Source: Fimbriiglobus sp. (GTDB lineage Bacteria; Planctomycetota; Planctomycetia; Gemmatales; Gemmataceae). Taken from it: a stretch of DNA of 13,009 bases. Both the position numbers and the translations under genes were made by a program. Location of the stretch: contig JANXTD010000102.1 in the NCBI GenBank assembly GCA_025352585.1, positions 1 through 13,009 of the forward strand. The letters run 5' to 3'. This document shows, piece after piece, positions 6,565 to 13,009 of this stretch (within the stretch, counting starts at the first letter, position 1; each line of letters starts with the position of its first letter). The notes beneath the pieces were generated by a model. That model was not told where the DNA came from and made no database searches. It worked only from the letters and a program-made list of their open reading frames with translations.

Positions 6565-6593
6565 TTGACAGCGTTGCAGGGTTTCGTGACAAT
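6565..6593 (+). promoter_or_regulatory. Sigma-70-like promoter for the giant surface-protein gene
   Basis: A perfect -35 hexamer TTGACA (6565-6570) is followed after 17 bp by GACAAT (6588-6593), four of six matches to the -10 consensus. Transcription would start near 6600, leaving a leader of about 120 nt before ATG 6720. The perfect -35 in otherwise GC-rich DNA and the optimal spacing make it plausible. Confidence 0.5.
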
Positions 6594-6719
6594 CATCGTA
6601 ATCTAGGAGTAATGGGCAGTTTGCACCACTTAAGCAGCCGGAAAGTTCGGCCGAGTGTTGGCAACTCCATACGCTACTCGATACCCGCACCTTCGTTCAT
6701 CCCCACCGAGTGCCCGCCC

Positions 6720-9700
6720 ATGTGGACCAAGAACAGTTTCAAGCGTTGGGTCAAGGGCCTCGCCGCGCAGCCGAAGATCAGCCGTCGCCAGCAGTTGCGT
6801 GTGGAAGGCCTCGAAGACCGTGTGACGCCGACGGTGGTCGGCCCTGAGTTCCCGGCGCTCGGCGGGTCGAGTTTTTCCGCCGCTGGCACGGGTAGCGGGC
6901 GGGCGGGCGGGCGGACGTTTACGTTCGCGTTTCCGAACTACAACCCTTCCGGTGTGAACGATATTTTCTGGGGACCGCAGAATGTCGCGGCGGCCGGCCT
7001 GGACTCGACCTCCACACTTATTACCGAGGCGAATTTCGACGCCGGCGGCTCGAACCTGGCTGGCGGCGTCGCCAAATGGCTCTTGAACGCTGTCCCGACG
7101 GAGATCGGCGGGCTGACGGCTCAGATCCGGCTCACTGTTAGCGTTACTGACACCTCGAGCGCTCCCCTCGCCCTCACGAGCAGCCTCGGGGCAGTGCCCA
7201 ACAACTTGACCGGTGACATTGGGGCCGTCCTCAAGGTGCAATCGGCCTTTAAAGCGAACCTGCTTTACGAGGCGCGGTCCGAGCCGGGCGGCAGCTTCCA
7301 GCCGCTCCTCGACTACTACGACGCGAACCACACCAACCTCGCCGGCGGTGGCGGGAGGACCAGCTTCTCCGGCGCGTTCTGGCACGACTCGGACTTCAAG
7401 ATCGGTGCCGGGGCGAAGTCGGGGTCGGCCCCGGACGACGGCACGCCGGACGCCTACACGATTTCCAAGTCCGGCGTCAACACCGTCGTCACGGTCAACG
7501 GCGGGGCACTGTTCTCCGTCCCGTCGAGTTCTTTCACGACACTGACCCTGACGGGGTCGAGTGACGCCGACAATGTGACGATCGATTACTCCGGCGGCGA
7601 CCCGCTCCCGGCGAGCGGCTTGTCATTCGTCGGGGGCACCGGGACCGACACGCTCACCCTGACCGGGTACACCGGCAAGGCCGTGGCGGTGACCCACTCC
7701 GGCCCCGCCGCCGGTACCGTCGCCGTCGGGGCCGGGGGGGCGATTCAGTTCTCCCAGACCGAGGCCCTCGCGCTCAACGACGACGGGACCGGACTGACCG
7801 TCAACCTGCCGACCGCGACGAACACCTCTGTTTTGCAGCACAGCGGCGTCGCCGGGACCGAGTCGCTCCAGAGTGTCGGCGGCACCTTCACGCCGACCAC
7901 CTTCCTGGCCCCGACCGGATTGCTGACAATTAGTGGCGGCCTCGGCAACGACACCCTGCGCATCGTCAACCCCGCCGCCGGCCTGTTCGCTCCCACTGGC
8001 GGCATCTTGTACAACGGCGGCGGCCAGGCCGGCGACGCCCTCGAGAACCTCGGCGGCACCTCGACCTCCGGCAGCTACCGCGTCGGCCCCGGCAACGGCG
8101 ACGGCGTCCTGACGCACGTCCTCGGGGCGGCGACGCAGACGATCACCTTCACCGGCCTCGCCCCGGCGTTCGACACCGTCGCCGGGGGGACCTTCACGGT
8201 CTTCGGCACCAACGCGGCCAACACCATCGTCGTCGATAACGGCACCGTCGCCGGCAACATCCGCGTGGCCGTGGACGCCTTCGAGTCGATCGAACTCTCG
8301 AACAAGACCGACATCGTCATCGAGGGCGGCGCGACGGCCGCCGACCCGGCGGACTTGAACGACACGATCACCGTCACCGTCACGCAGGCGATCACCGGGC
8401 TGGCGACGCTGACGGTCAACGGCGGCACCAACGACGACACCTTCAACGTCACCGCCACGCCGGCCGGCGTCACGACGACGCTCAACGGCGGGGAGGGCGA
8501 CGACACCTTCATCGTCGGCTTCGCCACGGCCACGCTCGATGCCGTCCTCGGGCCGGTCGCCGTCGTCGGCGGCAACAACGCCACGGCGGCCGGCGACACC
8601 TTGACGGTCCGCGACCAGTCGAACGCCGCGGCCACCACCTACGGCCTGAGTGGCACCACCGTGACCCGGTCCGGGGCGGCCCCGGTCACCGTCACCGTCG
8701 GCGGCGTCGAAAAGGCGGCGCTCATCGGCGGGTCGGCCGGCAACACCTTCACCGTCACCGGCACGCCGGCGGACGACGTGACCGTCAACGCCGGGGTCGG
8801 CAACGACACCTTCAACGTCCAGGCGACGACGACCGGCAAGACGATCCGCCTCAACGGCAAAGCCGGCACCGACACCTTCAACGTCTCGTCGAACGCCCCC
8901 GCGAACACCGGCGACTTCGCCGGCCTGCTGGGCGTCATGACCCTCGACAGCGGCGATGCCGCCGGCACCGACGTGCTGAACGTCAACGGCACCGGCGCGG
9001 CCACCGCCGAGACGGTGCTGGTCAAGCTCGGCTCGACGAACCTGTTGACCTCCACATCCTTCAACATCGCCGTGGCCGCGGGCAAGCTCTTCGGCGGCGG
9101 CGTCAACCTGTCCCTCGGCTCGGGCAGCGACACCGTCAGCGTCATCAGCACCCGCGCCGGCGAGCCGGTCAACGTCTCGACTGGCGCTGGCACCGACAGC
9201 GTCGTGTTCTCCAACGGCGTCACCCTCCAGGGCGGCACCGCGGCCGGCGGCCTCGGCACCGACACCCTCGACTACTCGGCGGACACCGCCGGCGTGGCGA
9301 TCGACCTGGGCGCGGGCACGGCGACCGGCACCGCCGGCGTCAGCGGTTTCGAGAACGCCACCGGCGGCTCGGGCAACGACACCCTCACCGGCGACGTGAA
9401 CGCCAACGTGCTGACCGGCAACATCGGCAACGACACGTTCGTCGGCGGCAAGGGGGCCGACGTCCTGTCCGGCGGCGACGGCACCGACACCTTCACCTGG
9501 AACAACGGCGACGGCAGCGACACGATCGACGGCGGCAACAACGCCGACACCGTGATCGTCAACGGCAACCCCGCGCTCGGCAACATCTTTACCGTGGGGG
9601 CCAACGGCACTCGCGTCGATTTCAACCGCACCAGCGCCGTGGCGTTCAAGCTCGACATCGGCACCGTCGAGACGCTGAGCGTCAACGGCGGCAGCGCGGC

Positions 9701-12700
9701 CGACAGCTTCGCCGTCAGCAGCCTGGCGGGCGTGGCCGACCTCACGCAGATCAACCTCACCGGCAATGCCGGCGACGACACCTTCACCGTCACGCCGACG
9801 ACGGTGCCCGTGAGCATCGACGGCGGGGCGCACGCCATCGCCGACACGCTGACCGTCGATGCCGCCGGCTTGGCCGTGACCTTCAACGGTACCACCAGCA
9901 CGATCACCGTGGCCGGCAAGTCGGCGGTGACGTACACCGCCGTCGAGTTCGTGGCGGTCGCGAACGCCACCGCCGGCGTGACCTTCGAGGGCACGGCGGC
10001 CGCGGACGTGCTGACCGTACAGCGCGCCGGGATCGACCTGAGGGCCATCTTCAACGGCGCGAACGTGATCTTCTCCGGGGCGGTCACCGCGGCCGGGGCG
10101 TTCACCTTTAACGGCAACGCCGGCAACGACAAGCTCGTCGTCGATTTCTTCGGCGGCGTGCCCGTCCCCGCCGGCGGCATCGTCTTCAACGGCGGCGGCC
10201 AGACCTCGGCCCCCGGCGACGTGCTGCAAATCAGCAAGGGCACCTTCACCAACCTCACGTTCAACTACACCAACGCCAGCGACGGCAGCGTCGTCGCCGA
10301 CGGCAAGACGATCACCTACAGCGGCCTCGAGCCGGTGGACGTGACCGGCAGCACCGCCACCAACCTCGTCATCAACCTGCCCGCCAACGCCGCAGCCATC
10401 GTCGAGGACGACTCGAACCCCACCGACGGCGTGTCGCGCATCCGCACCCTGAACGGTACCTTCGAGACCTCGACTTTCCCGAACTCCAGCGGCTCGCTGA
10501 CGATCAACGCCGGCGGCGCGAACGCCGTGCAAATCGCCGCGCTCGACTCGACTTTCGCCACCCCGGTGCTGGCCTTCAACGGGTTGGCCACGACCGACGT
10601 CTTCCAACTCGCCGCCAGTAACGTCCTCCCGGACGCCGCCGCGCTGACCGTGACCAACGCCACCTTCGACGTGTCCACGAAGTCCGAGACGATCGGCTCG
10701 CTCGCCGGCACCGGCGCGCTCACCTTCGGGGCGGCCGGCACTCTGACCACCGGCGGCAACGGCACCTCGACGACCTACGCCGGGACCGTCGCCGGGTCGA
10801 TCGGGAGTGCCTTGGTGAAGGTTGGGGCCGGGACGTTCTCGCTCACCGGGTCCGGCAACCTATTCTTTGGCACCCTCGGTGCTAATAACGGGCAACTGGA
10901 GGTACTCAACCAGTTCGCCGGCAAAGCTCTGGTCGCCGGCGGCACCCTCGCCGGCACGGGCATCGTGGCCGGCATCACCGCCATCAGCGGCAGCGTGAAC
11001 CCCGGCCCCGTCGGCAGCACCGCCCCGACGACCTTCACCTCGACTGCGGCCATCAACCTCCAGGCCGGCTCGACGTTCGTCGCTAACCTCGGCAACTCCG
11101 CCTTCTCCGGCGTCAGCCCTTCGGATCGCCTGCAGGTGACCGGCACCGTGACCCTCGGCGCGACGCTGTCGCTGGTCGCCGCCCCGACGACGCCCAGCTT
11201 CGGCACCCAGTACGTTTTGATCGACAACGACGGCACCGACGCGGTGTCCGGCACCTTCGCCGGGCTGCCCGAGGGGGCGTTCCTCACCATCGGCGGCGTC
11301 GTCTTCCAGGTCAGCTACGTCGGCGGCACCGGCAACGACGTGGTGCTGACCGCCGTCCCCGACCTGACGATCTCCGACCTGTCGCAGGCCGAAGGCAACG
11401 CCGGGGCCACCTCCTTCACGTTCACGCTGACCCTGTCCGCGGCCAGCTCGCAGACGATCGCCGTCGATTACGCCACGGCCGACGGCTCGGCGACCACCGC
11501 CGACGGCGACTACGCGGCCGCGTTCGGCACCGTGACCTTCCTGCCGGGCCAGACGACGCGGACCGTGACCGTCACCGTCAACGGCGACACCAAGTTCGAA
11601 GGGCCGGAGACGTTCGTCGTGAACCTGGCGAACCCGGTCAACGTCAAGCTCATCGACGTGGCCAACGGCACCCCGAACCAGGCCGTCGGCACGATTCTTA
11701 ACGACGACACCACGCCGACGGCGTCGGTCGCCGCCTCCTCGATCACCGAGGGCAACGCCGGCACCAAGGCGCTGACCTTCACCGTGACGCTCTCGAACGC
11801 CAGCAGCACGGCCACGGTCATCAACTTCGCCACCACCGACGGCACCGCCACCGCCGGCAGCGACTACGTCGCCCCGGTCGCGGGTACGCTAACGGTCGCC
11901 GCGGGCCAGACGACCGGGACGTTCACCGTCACGGTCAACGGCGACACGACGTTCGAGCCTGACGAGGCGTTCACCGTGACGCTCTCGGGCATCGGCACCA
12001 CCGGCGGCCCGGCGACCGGCACGATCCTCAACGACGACACCGTGCCGACGCTCTCGGTGAACGACGTGACCGTCGCCGAGGGCAACACCGTCCCCGGCAC
12101 GACCACGTTCAGCTTCACGGTCACCCTGTCGAACCCCAGCTTCCAGACGGTGACGGTCAACTTCGCCACCGCCGACGGCAGCGCCACGACCGCCGACTCC
12201 GACTACGAGGCCTTCGCGGGGTCGCTGAGCTTCGCCCCCGGCGGCCCGCTGACGCAGACGGTAACCCTCCTCGTCACACAGGACGCCCGCTTCGAGGGGA
12301 CCGAGACGTTCGCGCTGAACCTCTCGACCGCGGCCAACGCCATCATCGCCGACGGGCAGGGCGTCGGCACCATCACCAACGACGACGCCGTGCCCGTGGT
12401 CTCCGTCGCCTTCCCGGCCGGCAGCGTCCTTGAGGGCACCGGGGCCGCGACGCTGTTCTCGTTCGTCGTGTCGCTGTCCGCCGCCAGTTCGCTGCCGGTG
12501 ACCGTCACCTACGCGACGACCCCCGGCACCGCGACGGCCGCCGACGGCGACTACGCCGCGGCGACCGGCACCCTGACCTTCGCCCCCGGCGTGACCAGCC
12601 AGGTCGTGACCGTCGCCGTCACCGGCGACACCAAGACCGAGCCGAGCGAGACCTTCGCGCTGACCTTGAGCGCCCCCGCCGGGGCCACCCTCGGCACCGC

Positions 12701-13009
12701 CACCGCGACCGCCACGATCCTCAACGACGACGCGCTCCCGGTCGTGAGCATCGACAGCGTGGCCCGCTTCGAGGACGCCCCGACGGCGTTCACCTTCACC
12801 GTGACCCTGTCGAACCCCAGTAGCACGCCGGTGACCGTCAACTACGCCACCGCCGACGGCAGCGCCACGACCGCCGACTTCGACTACGCCGCCGCCGCCG
12901 GGACGCTGACCTTCGCCCCCGGCGAGACGACCAAGACCGTGACCGTCGCGATCACCGGCGACACCACCTCCGAGCCGAACGAGGCCTTCACCGTCGGCCT
13001 GAGCAGCCC
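6720..13009 (+). CDS. Giant surface or secreted adhesin-like protein, 3' end outside the window
   Basis: Codon-by-codon reading from ATG 6720 meets no stop through the last base, giving at least 2096 residues. The start is MWTKNSFKRWVKGLAAQPKI; residues 22-37 are RRQQLRVEGLEDRVTP, a variant of the planctomycete LEPR-XLL N-terminal signature. Residues about 40-300 form an unassigned beta-rich region. From about 300 to 1310 come Gly/Asn/Asp/Thr-rich repeats with recurring GNDTF and DDTFNV words. An RTX-like stretch (GGSGNDTLTGD, GGKGADVLSGGDG) lies at about 882-940, and an autotransporter-associated-type segment (LVKVGAGTFSLTGSGN) at 1365-1380. Calx-beta repeats run from 1548 onward. The likely role is a calcium-binding adhesin or matrix protein at the cell surface, which is inferred from domains. 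The ribosome binding site before 6720 is weak. ATG 6612 is in frame and has AGGAG only two bases away, but its extension does not resemble family N-termini. The early codons are less GC-rich at third positions than the rest. Confidence 0.95.
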   Translation, partial: MWTKNSFKRWVKGLAAQPKISRRQQLRVEGLEDRVTPTVVGPEFPALGGSSFSAAGTGSGRAGGRTFTFAFPNYNPSGVNDIFWGPQNVAAAGLDSTSTLITEANFDAGGSNLAGGVAKWLLNAVPTEIGGLTAQIRLTVSVTDTSSAPLALTSSLGAVPNNLTGDIGAVLKVQSAFKANLLYEARSEPGGSFQPLLDYYDANHTNLAGGGGRTSFSGAFWHDSDFKIGAGAKSGSAPDDGTPDAYTISKSGVNTVVTVNGGALFSVPSSSFTTLTLTGSSDADNVTIDYSGGDPLPASGLSFVGGTGTDTLTLTGYTGKAVAVTHSGPAAGTVAVGAGGAIQFSQTEALALNDDGTGLTVNLPTATNTSVLQHSGVAGTESLQSVGGTFTPTTFLAPTGLLTISGGLGNDTLRIVNPAAGLFAPTGGILYNGGGQAGDALENLGGTSTSGSYRVGPGNGDGVLTHVLGAATQTITFTGLAPAFDTVAGGTFTVFGTNAANTIVVDNGTVAGNIRVAVDAFESIELSNKTDIVIEGGATAADPADLNDTITVTVTQAITGLATLTVNGGTNDDTFNVTATPAGVTTTLNGGEGDDTFIVGFATATLDAVLGPVAVVGGNNATAAGDTLTVRDQSNAAATTYGLSGTTVTRSGAAPVTVTVGGVEKAALIGGSAGNTFTVTGTPADDVTVNAGVGNDTFNVQATTTGKTIRLNGKAGTDTFNVSSNAPANTGDFAGLLGVMTLDSGDAAGTDVLNVNGTGAATAETVLVKLGSTNLLTSTSFNIAVAAGKLFGGGVNLSLGSGSDTVSVISTRAGEPVNVSTGAGTDSVVFSNGVTLQGGTAAGGLGTDTLDYSADTAGVAIDLGAGTATGTAGVSGFENATGGSGNDTLTGDVNANVLTGNIGNDTFVGGKGADVLSGGDGTDTFTWNNGDGSDTIDGGNNADTVIVNGNPALGNIFTVGANGTRVDFNRTSAVAFKLDIGTVETLSVNGGSAADSFAVSSLAGVADLTQINLTGNAGDDTFTVTPTTVPVSIDGGAHAIADTLTVDAAGLAVTFNGTTSTITVAGKSAVTYTAVEFVAVANATAGVTFEGTAAADVLTVQRAGIDLRAIFNGANVIFSGAVTAAGAFTFNGNAGNDKLVVDFFGGVPVPAGGIVFNGGGQTSAPGDVLQISKGTFTNLTFNYTNASDGSVVADGKTITYSGLEPVDVTGSTATNLVINLPANAAAIVEDDSNPTDGVSRIRTLNGTFETSTFPNSSGSLTINAGGANAVQIAALDSTFATPVLAFNGLATTDVFQLAASNVLPDAAALTVTNATFDVSTKSETIGSLAGTGALTFGAAGTLTTGGNGTSTTYAGTVAGSIGSALVKVGAGTFSLTGSGNLFFGTLGANNGQLEVLNQFAGKALVAGGTLAGTGIVAGITAISGSVNPGPVGSTAPTTFTSTAAINLQAGSTFVANLGNSAFSGVSPSDRLQVTGTVTLGATLSLVAAPTTPSFGTQYVLIDNDGTDAVSGTFAGLPEGAFLTIGGVVFQVSYVGGTGNDVVLTAVPDLTISDLSQAEGNAGATSFTFTLTLSAASSQTIAVDYATADGSATTADGDYAAAFGTVTFLPGQTTRTVTVTVNGDTKFEGPETFVVNLANPVNVKLIDVANGTPNQAVGTILNDDTTPTASVAASSITEGNAGTKALTFTVTLSNASSTATVINFATTDGTATAGSDYVAPVAGTLTVAAGQTTGTFTVTVNGDTTFEPDEAFTVTLSGIGTTGGPATGTILNDDTVPTLSVNDVTVAEGNTVPGTTTFSFTVTLSNPSFQTVTVNFATADGSATTADSDYEAFAGSLSFAPGGPLTQTVTLLVTQDARFEGTETFALNLSTAANAIIADGQGVGTITNDDAVPVVSVAFPAGSVLEGTGAATLFSFVVSLSAASSLPVTVTYATTPGTATAADGDYAAATGTLTFAPGVTSQVVTVAVTGDTKTEPSETFALTLSAPAGATLGTATATATILNDDALPVVSIDSVARFEDAPTAFTFTVTLSNPSSTPVTVNYATADGSATTADFDYAAAAGTLTFAPGETTKTVTVAITGDTTSEPNEAFTVGLSS
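9360..9536 (+). repeat. RTX-like calcium-binding repeats within the giant protein
   Basis: Residues about 881-939 contain GGSGNDTLTGD, GNIGNDTFVGGKGADVLSGG and DGTDTFTWNNGDGSDTIDGG. These are degenerate versions of the GGxGxDxUx nonapeptide of hemolysin-type calcium-binding repeats. In characterised proteins such repeats fold into a parallel beta-roll on binding calcium. The copies here are few and partly degenerate, but they sit in a longer stretch of related NDDTF-type repeats. Confidence 0.75.
10630..11340 (+). other. Autotransporter-associated-type beta segment within the giant protein
   Basis: Residues about 1304-1540 read ALTVTNATFDVST, GSLAGTGALTFGAAG, LVKVGAGTFSLTGSGN and GGTLAGTGIVAGI, and close with VSYVGGTGNDVVLTAV. 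This order (a GxLxKxGxGTxxLxG repeat followed by a terminal beta stretch) matches the pattern of autotransporter-associated beta-strand repeats. The segment directly precedes the first Calx-beta domain. No beta-barrel is visible in the window, so this probably marks a beta-helical passenger-like fold rather than a true autotransporter. Confidence 0.65.
11361..13009 (+). repeat. Tandem Calx-beta domains, four complete and one truncated
   Basis: Five consecutive units of about 110-118 residues begin near 11361, 11715, 12042, 12390 and 12735; the last is cut by the window edge. Each has the order EGN/EG, FTVTLS, YATADGSATTADGDY-like, a G-T-L-T-F-x-P-G strand, TVTVxGDT, then E-x-x-E-x-F. The boundaries are marked by ILNDD or ITNDD followed by a Pro. 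This is the Calx-beta signature, a calcium-binding Ig-like fold first described in sodium/calcium exchangers and common in bacterial adhesins. Units three and five share a 35-bp identical stretch. Confidence 0.92.

Larger units (their letters stand above)
6312..6719. other. Divergent intergenic region
   Basis: This 408-bp gap lies between the starts of the minus-strand DUF1549/1553 gene and the plus-strand giant gene, so it should carry promoters for both. No gene is supported in it. The part 6520-6630 is clearly richer in A+T than its surroundings. It contains a sigma-70-like promoter, four TTGCA pentamers (6531, 6540, 6574, 6621), and an alternative in-frame ATG at 6612 for the giant gene. 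Nearer the minus gene there is a 7-bp inverted repeat at 6342-6362. Confidence 0.7.

Noticed and set aside
6630..7385. A 251-codon minus-strand frame across the start of the giant gene.
   Set aside because: It overlaps the N-terminal signature on the other strand, has no recognisable domain and is Arg/Gly/Ala-rich, as expected of antisense GC-rich DNA.
7623..10607. A 994-codon open frame on the minus strand opposite the giant gene.
   Set aside because: It is a mirror of the GCC/GTC/ACC/GAC-rich repeats on the plus strand. It gives a low-complexity Gly/Val/Arg/Asp-rich product without known motifs, and the plus strand has clear domains.
8075..12841. Other minus-strand open frames of 96-330 codons opposite the giant gene.
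   Set aside because: Their products are Val/Pro/Ser/Thr-rich antisense images of the beta repeats, with no ribosome binding sites or recognisable domains.

Overview
The window is GC-rich bacterial DNA that most likely comes from a planctomycete of the Gemmataceae type. Three things support this: a secreted DUF1549/DUF1553 protein with a CxxCH motif, a family strongly expanded in Planctomycetota; a very large surface protein whose N-terminus carries the motif RRQQLRVEGLEDRVTP, the Gemmata-like variant of the planctomycete LEPR-XLL N-terminal signature; and a DUF5076 protein beside small lineage-specific hypotheticals. I made this assignment by recognition, not by a database search.

Layout: from 61 to 6311 all genes lie on the minus strand. 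In transcription order they are the secreted DUF1549/DUF1553 protein (6311-4350), a rho-independent terminator (4294-4323), a DinB-fold protein (4267-3797), a perfect 38-bp inverted repeat (3694-3793), a 603-aa multi-pass membrane protein (3612-1801), a DUF5076 protein (1760-1437) with an apparent frameshift near its end, an unrecognised 132-aa protein (1307-909), a conserved hypothetical protein (834-61), and a hairpin at the window edge (1-32). A 408-bp divergent intergenic region (6312-6719) follows. The plus strand from 6720 to the window edge is one uninterrupted reading frame of at least 2096 codons. It encodes a giant secreted or surface protein whose stop lies outside the window.

The giant protein is the dominant feature. 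It has an N-terminal planctomycete signature, then a long Gly/Thr/Asn/Asp-rich beta-repeat region with an RTX-like calcium-binding stretch, an autotransporter-associated-type beta segment, and four complete Calx-beta domains plus a truncated fifth. I saw no cysteine codon in it. The likely role is a calcium-dependent surface or matrix adhesin, but that is inference.

The minus-strand genes do not form an obvious pathway. The terminator and a possible extended -10 upstream of the membrane protein suggest at least three transcription units: DUF1549/1553 alone, DinB, and the membrane protein with the genes after it. Several short non-coding elements are worth attention: the 38-bp inverted repeat, a G-quadruplex-capable sequence with an inverted partial copy on the other side of the 132-aa gene, and the hairpin at the left edge. 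I see no defence island, CRISPR array, tRNA, rRNA, transposase or integrase.
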